From assembly GCA_934646865.1 (NCBI GenBank), contig CAKUEU010000019.1, positions 1-28,223 of the forward strand: a DNA stretch of 28,223 nucleotides, given 5' to 3'. Every line of letters starts with the position of its first letter. Position 1 is the first letter of the stretch. Below the pieces are notes generated by a model. The model ran no database searches. It saw nothing but the letters and a program-made list of their open reading frames with translations, and was not told where the DNA came from. Made by a program: the position numbers and the translations under genes. The stretch comes from an uncultured Collinsella sp. (GTDB lineage Bacteria > Actinomycetota > Coriobacteriia > Coriobacteriales > Coriobacteriaceae). Below, piece after piece: positions 14,944-23,074 of this stretch.

Positions 14944-16036
14944 CGGAGTACACGACCTTACCGGAGCCCTCGACGCACTCGCCCACGCGGAACGGCTTCT
15001 CGCCCAGCGCGACCAGAGCCTCGGTCACGGCGGCCTCGTCCTCGGGAGCGACGATCAGGCACAGGCCAACGCCCATGTTGAAGGTCTTGCACGCCTCGTT
15101 GGGCGCAAGCTCGGCCTGACGCGACACATAGGTGATGACAGGCGGAACGTCCCAACCCATCTCGGCACCGTTGCGGGTGACCACGGCGTCAACGTCGTCG
15201 GCGAGCGCGCGGTTGAGGTTCTCGGTGATGCCGCCGCCGGTGATGTGGGCAATCGCGTGAACGTTGGCGCCGCCACGCAGCAGCTCCAGAATCGGCTTGA
15301 CATAAATGCGCGTGGGAGCCAGCAGAGCGTCGGCCAGCGAAGCGCCGCCGAGCTCCTCGAGCGGACGGCTCAGCTCCTCGGCCTTAGCGGCGGCCTCGGG
15401 CGTACCCGGCTTGATGCCGTCAACGCCGATGACCTTGCGCACGAGCGAGTAGCCGTTGGAGTGCACGCCGGTGGAAGGCAGGCCCAAGATTACGTCGCCG
15501 GGGCGGCCGTTCGCGGGATCGAGCATCTTGGGGCGATCGACGACGCCCACGGTAAAGCCGGCGAGGTCGTAATCGGCAGGAGCCATGACGCCCGGGTGCT
15601 CGGCCATCTCGCCGCCCACGAGCGCGCAGCCCGCGAGCTTGCAGCCGTCGGCCACGCCCTTGATGATCTTTGCCATGTGCTCGGCCTCGATATGGCCGAT
15701 GGCGACGTAATCCAGGAAGAACAGCGGCTCGGCGCCCGAGGCCAGAATGTCGTTGACGCACATGGCGACCAGGTCCTGGCCCACCGTCTCGTGACGGTCC
15801 ATGATCTGGGCGAGCACGAGCTTGGTGCCCACGCCGTCGGTGCCGCTGATCAGGATCGGGTCTTCCATATCCTTAAGCGCGGCGGCCGAGAACAGGCCAC
15901 CAAAGCCACCGATGCCGCCGATAACCTCGGGACGATTGGTGTCCTTGACCATCTGCTTGATCGCGTCGACGGCGCGGCCGCCCTCGGCGGTATCGACGCC
16001 GGCGTCCTCATACGTCACATGCTTGCTGTCGCTCAT
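14933..16036 (-). CDS. purM: Phosphoribosylformylglycinamidine cyclo-ligase (AIR synthetase)
   Basis: Closes the imidazole ring using ATP, converting FGAM to AIR. The 367 residues show the family's markers: MSDSKHVTYEDAGVD at the N-terminus, GGFGGLFSAAALKDMEDP, SGTDGVGTKLVLA, MCVNDILASGAEPLFFLDY, GGEMAEHPGV and the C-terminal TFNMGVGL. Gly-rich ATP-binding and dimerisation segments are intact. AGGAAGG sits about 5 bases before the ATG at 16036. It lies downstream of purF after a 156-base gap holding a hairpin repeat, and overlaps purN. Confidence 0.96.
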   Translation of the reverse strand: MSDSKHVTYEDAGVDTAEGGRAVDAIKQMVKDTNRPEVIGGIGGFGGLFSAAALKDMEDPILISGTDGVGTKLVLAQIMDRHETVGQDLVAMCVNDILASGAEPLFFLDYVAIGHIEAEHMAKIIKGVADGCKLAGCALVGGEMAEHPGVMAPADYDLAGFTVGVVDRPKMLDPANGRPGDVILGLPSTGVHSNGYSLVRKVIGVDGIKPGTPEAAAKAEELSRPLEELGGASLADALLAPTRIYVKPILELLRGGANVHAIAHITGGGITENLNRALADDVDAVVTRNGAEMGWDVPPVITYVSRQAELAPNEACKTFNMGVGLCLIVAPEDEAAVTEALVALGEKPFRVGECVEGSGKVVYSDER

Positions 16037-16153
16037 CTGAGCCTTCCTCTCCCACTACCGTCCGCCGCCCGGGCGCCAAACGGTGCTCATAGTTGCCCTC
16101 GATTCGGTGCATGCCATAACAACACGCACCGCTCAATCAACAAAACAGCAGGT

Positions 16154-16194
16154 AAAACCTACCAAAATAAACCTGTCCCTTTTTGGCAGGTTTT
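16154..16194 (-). repeat. GGGACAGG-core hairpin between purF and purM
   Basis: AAAACCTACCAAAA (16154-16167) pairs with TTTTGGCAGGTTTT (16181-16194) with one mismatch. The 13-base loop reads AGGGACAGGTTTA on the - strand. The right arm overlaps the purF stop codon (16193-16195). The stem differs from all other members, but the core matches. It may tune purM/purN expression relative to purF. Confidence 0.8.
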
Positions 16195-17863
16195 AGGCCT
16201 CGCCGTGCTCCTCTTCCCAGCTGCGATCGACGTATTTCTCGACCACGGCGTCGTCGTCAAAGTGCAGCGGCTTGCCCAGGTTGCGGGGCTTAAAGCCCTC
16301 CATGAACTTGTCGCGACCAAAGCTCTCGGGAATCGCCACGGGATAGCGGCCGGTAAAGCACGCATCGCAGTAGCCGCCCTTGGGCATGACCTTCAGCAGG
16401 CCCTCGACCGAAAGGAAGGCCAGCGAATCGGCGCCGATGTACTCGCAAATCTCGTCGACCGTCTTGTTGGCGCTGATGAGCTGCGACTGCACGTCGGTAT
16501 CGATGCCGTAGAAGCACGGCCAGATGACCTCGGGCGAGTTGATGCGAATGTGAATCTCCTTGGCACCGGCGTTACGCAGCATCTTGACGAGCTGCACCAT
16601 GGTGGTGCCGCGCACGATGGAGTCGTCGATGACGACCAGGCGCTTGCCCTCGATGTTGTCGCGCAGCGGGTTGAGCTTCATACGCACGCCCATGGCACGC
16701 AGCTCCTGCGTGGGCTCGATAAACGTGCGGCCCACGTAGCGGTTCTTGATAAGGCCCTCGCCAAAGGGAATGCCGCTCTCGTGCGAATAGCCCTCCGCGG
16801 GCGGCAGGCCGGAGTCGGGCACGCCGATGACCAGATCGGCCTCGACGGGCTCCTCGTGTGCCAGCTGACGACCCATGTCATAGCGGCAGGCGTAAACGCT
16901 CTTGCCGTTCATGATGGAGTCGGGGCGGGCAAAGTAGACCTGCTCAAAGATGCAGTTGGCGGGCTCTTCGGCGGCGGGCACGCCCTGCTCGGACACGAGG
17001 CCCTCGGCGCTGATGCGCAAAATCTCACCGGGACGGACGTCGCGGACGTACTCGGCGCCCACGATGTCGAGCGCGCAGGTCTCGGAGGCAACGACCCAGC
17101 CGCCGGCACGGGTGACATGGGTGGTAGCGTCGATCGTCGAGGCCTCGTCCTGCGACGGCAGCTGCGAAACAGACGCGGCGTCGGCCTGATCCAAACCCTC
17201 GTCCACGAGCTTGCCCAGCACGAGCGGACGAATGCCGTGCGGGTCGCGGAAGGCGTAGAGCGCCTGCTCGTTGATGAGCGTCATAGCGTAGCCGCCGCGC
17301 ACGAGCTCCATGGTCTTGCGAATGCCCTCGCGCAGATGGCCCGTGCGCTGGGTAAAGTAGCCGATAAGCTTGGTCGCGACCTCGGAATCCGAGTTGGAGA
17401 GGAACGGCACGCCGAGCTCGATCAGCTGGCGGCGCAGCTCGTCGGTGTTGACGAGGGTGCCGTTGTGCGCAAGCGCGATGATGACGCTATTGATGGTAGA
17501 GAGGTGCGGCTGCGAGGCTTCCCAGCTCTTGGCGCCGGCGGTGCCGTAGCGCACATGGCCCACAGCAAGCTGGCCGGAAAGCGTCGACAGGTCGGCGTTG
17601 GAGAACACGCGGTCGAGCAGGCCCAGATCCTTGCGGACCATTACCGTGCCGCCGTCACCCACGGCAATTCCCGCCGATTCCTGGCCGCGGTGCTGCAGCG
17701 CACGCAGGCCAAAGTACGTCAGTCGAGCCACGTCGCGATCGGGCGCCCATACGCCGAAGACGCCGCATTCCTCATGCAGCTGGTCGGAGTCCGGATCATA
17801 CGTCGACATGGTGTTCACCTGTCCCGCGGCACGCTCGGCCGCGCGGATGGTTTCTTGAGACAT
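16193..17863 (-). CDS. purF: Amidophosphoribosyltransferase
   Basis: First committed step of purine synthesis: PRPP plus glutamine gives phosphoribosylamine. The N-terminal Ntn-type glutaminase domain starts after a propeptide with EECGVFGVWAP, Cys33 being the expected nucleophile; YFGLRALQHRGQESAGIA and HVRYGTAG follow. The C-terminal phosphoribosyltransferase domain has the PRPP loop LVVIDDSIVRGTT. Length 556 residues. The ATG at 17863 has GAGGGG 7 bases upstream; an internal ATG at 17809 (residue 19) is an alternative that would give a 14-residue propeptide. It is the first gene of purF-purM-purN. Confidence 0.97.
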   Translation of the reverse strand: MSQETIRAAERAAGQVNTMSTYDPDSDQLHEECGVFGVWAPDRDVARLTYFGLRALQHRGQESAGIAVGDGGTVMVRKDLGLLDRVFSNADLSTLSGQLAVGHVRYGTAGAKSWEASQPHLSTINSVIIALAHNGTLVNTDELRRQLIELGVPFLSNSDSEVATKLIGYFTQRTGHLREGIRKTMELVRGGYAMTLINEQALYAFRDPHGIRPLVLGKLVDEGLDQADAASVSQLPSQDEASTIDATTHVTRAGGWVVASETCALDIVGAEYVRDVRPGEILRISAEGLVSEQGVPAAEEPANCIFEQVYFARPDSIMNGKSVYACRYDMGRQLAHEEPVEADLVIGVPDSGLPPAEGYSHESGIPFGEGLIKNRYVGRTFIEPTQELRAMGVRMKLNPLRDNIEGKRLVVIDDSIVRGTTMVQLVKMLRNAGAKEIHIRINSPEVIWPCFYGIDTDVQSQLISANKTVDEICEYIGADSLAFLSVEGLLKVMPKGGYCDACFTGRYPVAIPESFGRDKFMEGFKPRNLGKPLHFDDDAVVEKYVDRSWEEEHGEA

Positions 17864-17904
17864 GGCATCCCCTCAGAGCCTCGTATTTTGGCGTTACCCG
17901 CCTT

Positions 17905-17910
17905 ATTATA
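17905..17910 (-). promoter_or_regulatory. Candidate purF -10 box
   Basis: A perfect TATAAT on the - strand lies about 42 bases before the purF start codon. No consensus -35 is seen at 16-18 bp, so activity may depend on a regulator. The gap 17864-18162 is a divergent promoter region for purF and the CmpB-family gene. Confidence 0.45.
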
Positions 17911-18103
17911 CGCACGGCATGACGCGCTCCCCAGCGCATGAGCAGCGCTTTTTAAAAGCCCACCGAGCTAATAATCCGTTTTGCGACCAAACATTTATTT
18001 GGCTACACGACGTGGACGGCAGCTCCGCTCCAATCCGCGCCACGGCATCTCTCGCCCACCGTTGGAGGTTACATTGTTGCAATTGGGACGTTCGTCCTGT
18101 CTT

Positions 18104-18132
18104 TTGGCAGGTCGGCGGCGTATCCTTATAAG
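18104..18132 (+). promoter_or_regulatory. Candidate promoter of the CmpB-family gene
   Basis: TTGGCA (18104-18109) and TATAAG (18127-18132) are 17 bp apart, close to the sigma-70 type consensus, and lie 30 bases before the start codon at 18163. Confidence 0.6.
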
Positions 18133-18162
18133 CCACAACATAACGAGAAAGGTTACTTTTCT

Positions 18163-19392
18163 ATGGATCAAAACCAACTCGACCCCAGCGTCCCTAGCGC
18201 CACGGAGGTCAAGAAGATCCCGCTTGTCATCAAGGTATACGCAATCCTGTGCATCCTAACTGGCGTGAGTACGCTCCCGTCGGTCGCCGCCTTTATGTGG
18301 CAGGTCATCACCTCGCTTGTTAACGGCAACGCCGCCGAAAAGCTCGGCGACAACATGCTGGTCGCGATCGGACTGATTGTCGCCGGCATCATGCTCTCGG
18401 CTGCCAGTGCCGTCATCTTGATCATCTTTGGCCTGGACCTCATCAAGAACCAGCGCCGCAATGCCGCCCGCCTCTCCTATATCCTCATCGCGTTCACCGT
18501 CATCGAGCTTTTGGTTGACGTGATGCTCCAGGGCATCGGGCCCTTCTTGCTGCGTCCCGCCATCCAGCTCGTCATCCTCGTTGCGCTTTCGGCAACCGTC
18601 GATCCCACGCTGCGCCAGGAGCGCGAGCTGCAGCGCCGCCTGCAGGAGATGCTCGACCGCGACGCCGCCGCCGAGGGCATGCTCGGTCGCGACGAAACCG
18701 GCGAGGGCTATATCAAGCTCAACTACTTCAACCTGTTCTGGGTGTTCTTTGTCTGCTGCATACTCGGCCTGATCGCCGAGGACATTTGGCACATGACGGT
18801 CGACGACCCCGGCGTCTACCAGGATCGCGCCGGCATGCTGTTTGGCCCCTTCAGCCCCATCTATGGCTTTGGCGCCGTGCTCATGACCATGGTGCTCAAC
18901 CGCTTCTATAAAAAGAACCCCATCATCATTTTCCTGGTGAGCGCCCTGCTCGGCGCAAGCTTTGAGGTGTTCGTGGGCTGGTTTATGCAGACCTCGTTCG
19001 GCGTGGTCTCGTGGAGCTACTCGCACATGAAGCTCTTTGGCATGCCCGACCCCATCGCCGTGCTTACGGGCGGCCGCACCTGCACGGGCTTTGCCTGCCT
19101 GTGGGGCCTAGGTGGACTCATCTGGATCAAGCTGCTGCTGCCGAGGCTGCTCAAGCTCATCAACATGATTCCGTGGAAGAGCCGCTACTCGGCAACCGTC
19201 ATCTTCACCGTCATCATGCTGGTCGACGGTGTTATGACGCTGCAGTCGCTCGACTATTGGTACCAGCGCGTCAACGGCACGGAGCCCGATATTCCCGTCG
19301 CCCAGTTCTACGGCAAGTACTTCGATAACGAGTACATGGAGAACCGCTTCCAGAGCATGACCATGAGCCCCAAGGACGCGACGCGCGTGTAG
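18163..19392 (+). CDS. CmpB-family putative ABC transporter permease-like membrane protein
   Basis: A 409-residue integral membrane protein. The C-terminal half matches the ABC_trans_CmpB family (PF06541) by eye: GMLFGPFSPIYGFGAVLMTM, a conserved loop SYSHMKLFGMPDPI and GFACLWGLGGLIWIKLLLP. The N-terminal ~130 residues add three or four hydrophobic helices, then a charged segment (RQERELQRRLQEMLDRDAAAEG). 'ABC permease' is a family label only; no ATPase partner is adjacent and no substrate is known. GAGAAAGG lies about 10 bases upstream of the ATG. Monocistronic: its own promoter precedes it and a strong terminator follows. Confidence 0.8.
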   Translation: MDQNQLDPSVPSATEVKKIPLVIKVYAILCILTGVSTLPSVAAFMWQVITSLVNGNAAEKLGDNMLVAIGLIVAGIMLSAASAVILIIFGLDLIKNQRRNAARLSYILIAFTVIELLVDVMLQGIGPFLLRPAIQLVILVALSATVDPTLRQERELQRRLQEMLDRDAAAEGMLGRDETGEGYIKLNYFNLFWVFFVCCILGLIAEDIWHMTVDDPGVYQDRAGMLFGPFSPIYGFGAVLMTMVLNRFYKKNPIIIFLVSALLGASFEVFVGWFMQTSFGVVSWSYSHMKLFGMPDPIAVLTGGRTCTGFACLWGLGGLIWIKLLLPRLLKLINMIPWKSRYSATVIFTVIMLVDGVMTLQSLDYWYQRVNGTEPDIPVAQFYGKYFDNEYMENRFQSMTMSPKDATRV

Positions 19393-19416
19393 CGCCCAGC
19401 GCACCCAAAACGCAAT

Positions 19417-19455
19417 ATGCCCGCCGGTATCACACGTACCGGCGGGCATTTTTTG
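19417..19455 (+). terminator. Rho-independent terminator of the CmpB-family gene
   Basis: A perfect 13-bp stem (ATGCCCGCCGGTA at 19417-19429, complement at 19437-19449) with a 7-base loop runs into seven T. It ends the + strand gene and may also block read-through from the converging MoaE-like gene. Confidence 0.9.
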
Positions 19456-19482
19456 TAAACAAGCCTTCTATCGACGCGAAGC

Positions 19483-19899
19483 CTATGCCTCGCGCTCGAC
19501 CTCACTCACGCATTCGTTCTTGATAGTGCCGACAAGCGCCTGCAGCGCATCGACCACGTGCGGGCGAATGTCCCCGCCGATGAGTACGAGCATGATGTCG
19601 TCGCCCACGGCAAGCTGGCCGCTTGCCAGCCACACGCGCACATAGCCGATACCCGGCATCGCGCGCGTTGCCTCGATGGCCGCATGCACCTTGTCGGCAT
19701 CGAAGCCAAACGCCATACCGCCCACCTTGTGCCCAGGCGCTACGCCATCGGTTTCGACCCCGCGCACCTCGGACTTGGGCGTCGCGCGAACCACACCGTT
19801 ATGTGTCAGATACATGCCGCACCCGGACGCCGAAGCATCAGCCTTGGCCTCGCGCAGCCAAGCATCGACAGAAGGCATCGATTTGCCACTCTCTAGCAT
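19483..19899 (-). CDS. Divergent MoaE-like protein
   Basis: A 138-residue protein whose core resembles the molybdopterin synthase large subunit MoaE: GCGMYLTHNGVVR (like the G-A-x-x-x-F-x-G-x-V-R strand), then IEATRAMPGIGYVRVWLASGQLAVGDDIMLVLIGGDIRP (like H-R-x-G-x-L-x-x-G-E) and a C-terminal helix with TIKNE. Canonical MoaE has a second lysine in a P-I/F-W-K motif; here the sequence ends SEVEREA without it. No moaD, moaA or moaC is near. It may be catalytically altered or have a different role. The ATG at 19899 (AAGGGAG upstream) is preferred to an in-frame TTG at 19923. It lies 33 bases after the sortase gene. Confidence 0.6.
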   Translation of the reverse strand: MLESGKSMPSVDAWLREAKADASASGCGMYLTHNGVVRATPKSEVRGVETDGVAPGHKVGGMAFGFDADKVHAAIEATRAMPGIGYVRVWLASGQLAVGDDIMLVLIGGDIRPHVVDALQALVGTIKNECVSEVEREA

Positions 19900-19932
19900 T
19901 ATTTCTCCCTTTTGATTGCTCAAGCAGCTACT

Positions 19933-20931
19933 TTATTCTTCGACCGGCGTGAGCACCATGACGGCGCGCGTGTTGCTCAGTGAAAGCGAGCGGCAGGTCA
20001 CAAGCGTCACGACCTTGGTTGCCGAAGCTGCACGATCGCTCGCGTCGCTTGCCGCGGCAGAGGCGCCATCGAGCATCTCGGACAGATAATTCGTCAGCCC
20101 ATCATCGCCCTCAAAGTTGGGCGTGCGCGCCTTGGCGTACGTGTCCTCAACGACCTTGGTCGCCAGCGGGCGTAGCTTATACGTCGCATCGCGCGTGATG
20201 TAGTACACATATTCAATGCTGTCGAATGTCGCCTGATCGGTCGTGTCCGAAATCACGTTGAACATCGAGCCGTCGTTCATGTGGTGGCCATAGATCGTAG
20301 TCTGTTGGTCGACCATGCCCGGCGCGGTATCGTCGCTATCCAAGAAGATGGCACCGGACGCATTGGATGTGCCATCAAACAGCGTATTGAGGTACTTGGA
20401 GTTGTTGTTGGTCTGCACCACGGGGTAGTTGATATTGGTTCCCGGCGCATAAATCCAGCCAACAACCTCAGGATTTGTCTGAGCAAGCGCATCAAAGTCG
20501 ATAATCGGAACGCCGCTGGCGTCCTTGTCGCTCACATATTGCTTTTCGATCTTTTGATACGACTCGCTCGCCTGCTTGTAGCCAATCTGCGCATTGATAA
20601 AGATGGCAGCGGCGGCAACAATCAGGCCGATGCCGATGATGATGAGCAGGATAGGGATGACGGAGCGGCGCTTCTTGCGCGGCGGCTCGGCGTAATCCGA
20701 CGGCGCGGCATGCGACGCGGACCGGGGCGGCTTCTTGGCCGTGCTGTAGGACGAAGGACGATACGCGGCCGGCGTATCCTGGCGGCGATGCGTCGCCGGC
20801 GTCACGGGGCGCGGCGCACGCGGCTGCTGGGGAGAGGATGTCCGACCCTGCTGCGCCGCATGAGCAGCGTCCGGCTTCGACGGATCGGGAATCTGAGAAG
20901 CCTTGAATCGTTTTCCCTGATAGTCGGACAT
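19933..20931 (-). CDS. Class B sortase
   Basis: A 332-residue membrane-anchored transpeptidase. Residues 1-88 are a long cytoplasmic, Pro/Ser/Arg-rich tail ending PRKKRRS; 91-112 is a single transmembrane helix; the rest is the extracellular sortase domain. Features of class B are GWIYAPGTNINYPVVQ, GAIFLD, IYGHHMNDGSMF with the catalytic His near 216, TLVTC with Cys313, and Arg322 in NTRAVM. The family cuts sorting signals and links proteins to the wall. The two LxxTG proteins at the left of the window are possible clients, but class B enzymes usually read NPQTN-like signals, so this pairing is uncertain. AAGGAG lies 4 bases before the ATG. It follows purE by 36 bases. Confidence 0.9.
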   Translation of the reverse strand: MSDYQGKRFKASQIPDPSKPDAAHAAQQGRTSSPQQPRAPRPVTPATHRRQDTPAAYRPSSYSTAKKPPRSASHAAPSDYAEPPRKKRRSVIPILLIIIGIGLIVAAAAIFINAQIGYKQASESYQKIEKQYVSDKDASGVPIIDFDALAQTNPEVVGWIYAPGTNINYPVVQTNNNSKYLNTLFDGTSNASGAIFLDSDDTAPGMVDQQTTIYGHHMNDGSMFNVISDTTDQATFDSIEYVYYITRDATYKLRPLATKVVEDTYAKARTPNFEGDDGLTNYLSEMLDGASAAASDASDRAASATKVVTLVTCRSLSLSNTRAVMVLTPVEE

Positions 20932-20967
20932 GGCTCTCCTTATTACTGCGGTGAAACGGCAGAGCGC

Positions 20968-21432
20968 CTAGGCGTCAGCCATCTCCTGCTTCATCTTCTC
21001 GATAACCTTGCGATACTCGGGGTCGCAGGCGCCCAGAATCTGCGTGGCATAGATGGCGGCATTCTTGGCACCGTTAATGGCGACGCAGGCAACGGGCACG
21101 CCAGAGGGCATCTGCACCATCGACAGCAGCGAGTCCATGCCACCCAGGTCGCTCGTCTTCATGGGCACGCCGATAACCGGCAGCGGGGTAAACGCAGCCA
21201 CGACACCGCCCAGGTGAGCAGCCTTGCCGGCGGCGGCAATGATCACCTTGATGCCGCGGTCGGCAGCAGTCGAGGCCCACTCGTGGACCTTCGCCGGCGT
21301 GCGGTGCGCGCTCGCAATGACGAGCTCATAGGGCACACCAAGCGCCTCGAGCTCGGCGGTGCAACCTTCCATAACGCCCAGATCGGACTTGGAGCCCATG
21401 ATGATCCCGACAACCGGCTTCTGATCTGCCAT
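20968..21432 (-). CDS. purE: N5-carboxyaminoimidazole ribonucleotide mutase
   Basis: Moves the carboxyl group of N5-CAIR to give CAIR in purine synthesis. The 154-residue protein has the class I PurE signature GIIMGSKSDLGVME, then ASAHRTPAKVHEW with the catalytic His, AAAGKAAHLGGVVA and GGMDSLLSMVQMPSGVPVA. The ATG at 21432 has AGGAGG 9 bases upstream; an in-frame TTG two codons earlier is less likely. No purK is adjacent. The sortase and MoaE-like genes follow closely and may share its transcript. Confidence 0.96.
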   Translation of the reverse strand: MADQKPVVGIIMGSKSDLGVMEGCTAELEALGVPYELVIASAHRTPAKVHEWASTAADRGIKVIIAAAGKAAHLGGVVAAFTPLPVIGVPMKTSDLGGMDSLLSMVQMPSGVPVACVAINGAKNAAIYATQILGACDPEYRKVIEKMKQEMADA

Positions 21433-21484
21433 AAACAAAGACCTCCTGTTGAGAGCGGTGACGCGGCGAATCCGCGACCCTTAA

Positions 21485-21501
21485 CTACTGAGAGTAGTAT
21501 A
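21485..21501 (-). promoter_or_regulatory. Candidate purE -10 box and start-site palindrome
   Basis: TATACT (- strand, 21496-21501) overlaps the palindrome CTACTGAGAGTAG (21485-21497). No clear -35; the position expected for it falls in the arm of the long palindrome at 21519-21623. Confidence 0.4.
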
Positions 21502-21518
21502 GCTGCTCCCGTCCCTGC

Positions 21519-21623
21519 GGTCCCCGGGTGCCCCGCGGCGGGCTGGGTTTTTATCTTCGCTCCCCTTGCTTCGCAAAGTCGCTCAGATAATAAACCCAGC
21601 CCGCCGCAGGGCACCCGGGGACC
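21519..21623. repeat. Long GC-rich palindrome with conserved loop, copy A
   Basis: Arms of about 35 bp pair with few mismatches: the left begins GGTCCCCGGGTGCCCCGCGG at 21519 and the right ends CACCCGGGGACC at 21623. The ~32-base loop, read on the - strand, begins CTGAGCGACTTTGC and ends GGGGAGCGAAG. The same loop, with other arms, occurs at 23572-23656. It lies between the AAA_14 gene end and purE. Confidence 0.85.
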
Positions 21624-21760
21624 TACCGGGGATTGCTATGACGTACGTTGGCTGAAATAAATTGGCCCGGTTGCTTTGCAAAGTCGTTCAGATGAAAACA
21701 CCGGACCGCCGCAGAGCACCCTCGACCTACCGGGGATTGCCATGACGTACGTTGGCTGAT
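21566..21760. repeat. Direct repeat of ~90 bp (two copies, offset ~105 bp)
   Basis: The half-loop plus right arm plus flank of the palindrome (from 21566) recurs, diverged, from 21671. Shared landmarks are GCAAAGTCG, CCGCCGCAG, GACCTACCGGGGATTG and ATGACGTACGTTGGCTGA. The second copy has lost a pairing left arm. From 21761 to 21855 nothing is recognised. Confidence 0.75.
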
Positions 21761-21855
21761 TTGGTTTTGATGAAAGGTTAACGGAGGGTGGTGAGCTGTT
21801 TCGTTGCTGGGTTTAGAAATCTTCGATCGTTCGTTTCAGCCCGCGTCATCGCGTG

Positions 21856-23067
21856 CTAGACGGCCAGCTCGCCTGATTCACCCATAAGCCATCGTGCCAG
21901 GTCGACGACCTTGATGCCATCCCAATCAGTCGTTTCGTGCCCTGTTCGGGCGATGACGCACTTGGGATAGGCGTCTCGAATCCGTCGCAGCGAATCAAGC
22001 TCACGCTCAAGCGTCGCTTCTTGGGAAATGTCGTCACTCACCTGGATATAGACACGGCGGTCACGCCTGATGGCGACAAAGTCTATTTCCTTTTGGTAGA
22101 GAACGCCCACGTAGACTTCCCATCCGCGGCGCATAAGCTCGATTGCCACCATATTCTCGTAAACATGGCCAAAATCGAGCTTTTTCGTGCCAAGCGCGGC
22201 GTAGCGAAACGAATGGTCGGCCAGGTAGTATTTATCTCCCGTCGACAGGTATTTCTTTCCTGAGACGTCAAAGCGACGAAACCGGTAGAACGCAAACGCA
22301 TTACACAGGTAGTCGATATACACAGCCAGCGTCTTGTCGCTTATCTTAAGGTTCGCTCGTGACAGCTCGGCCGCCATCCCCTTGAGAGAAGAGATGTTTC
22401 CGACGTTATCCATCAGGAACTCACAGGAACGTTTAAGCTGCTCTGCATTACGTATACGATATTTTTGTCTGATGTCGCGCAGAATAAGAGTTTCAAGCAC
22501 ATCCGAGATGTATGAGAAACGCATCCTTTCGTCCTGGTAGATATAGGAACCCGGCATTCCTCCCTCGCGGACATAGCGAGCAAGGGCCTCGGCTGGAGAA
22601 GTGATCTCGTGATACGCCGAGAACTCCGCAAGTGAAAACGGAAAGACCTCGATCTCCACCGTTCTTCCCGTGAACAACGTCGAGAGGTCGCTTGAGAGAA
22701 GAAAGGCATTCGACCCCGTGATGTAAATGTCATATTTCTCTGACGCATGAAGACTGTTGATAGCCCGCTCGAACCCTTCACACATCTGGACCTCGTCGAT
22801 CATGACGATATTCCGGCAACCCTCAATATGGTGCTTTTCCACATATGTATGCAGCGCATGGTATTCCGCCAACGGCTCGAACTCAAGTAGATTGAAGTTG
22901 ACGTGTATGACGTTGGCCGAGGGGTCGTTTGAACGAAGTTGGCTGGCAAACGCCTCAAGCAATTTCGATTTTCCGCATCGCCTGATTCCGGTGATCACCT
23001 TGATATCAGGCGTACCTGCCACCTTGGAAAGCTTGCTCATGTAGAACGGGCGATCTATAAGTTTCAT
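21856..23067 (-). CDS. AAA_14/DUF4143-type ATPase
   Basis: A 403-residue protein of the ATPase family with an N-terminal AAA_14 domain and a C-terminal DUF4143 domain. Walker A is GIRRCGKS (27-34), Walker B IVMIDEVQ (87-94), and the sensor segment is YITGSNAFLLS, then LFTGRTVEIEVFPFSLAEF. The C-terminal part has ENMVAIELMRRGWEVYVG, KEIDFVA and VYIQVS, the E...D...Q pattern of a degenerate PD-(D/E)xK nuclease fold. Cellular role unknown; members are common in gut bacteria and often mobile. Base use is less GC-rich than in neighbours. A weak AGG precedes the ATG at 23067. The promoter contains a striking palindrome. Confidence 0.9.
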   Translation of the reverse strand: MKLIDRPFYMSKLSKVAGTPDIKVITGIRRCGKSKLLEAFASQLRSNDPSANVIHVNFNLLEFEPLAEYHALHTYVEKHHIEGCRNIVMIDEVQMCEGFERAINSLHASEKYDIYITGSNAFLLSSDLSTLFTGRTVEIEVFPFSLAEFSAYHEITSPAEALARYVREGGMPGSYIYQDERMRFSYISDVLETLILRDIRQKYRIRNAEQLKRSCEFLMDNVGNISSLKGMAAELSRANLKISDKTLAVYIDYLCNAFAFYRFRRFDVSGKKYLSTGDKYYLADHSFRYAALGTKKLDFGHVYENMVAIELMRRGWEVYVGVLYQKEIDFVAIRRDRRVYIQVSDDISQEATLERELDSLRRIRDAYPKCVIARTGHETTDWDGIKVVDLARWLMGESGELAV

Positions 23068-23074
23068 GGCAACC

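Noticed and set aside
15245..17941. Very long open frame (about 898 codons) on the + strand
   Set aside because: It is antisense to purF and purM, which are unmistakable, and has no family motifs or ribosome-binding site; high GC keeps antisense frames open.
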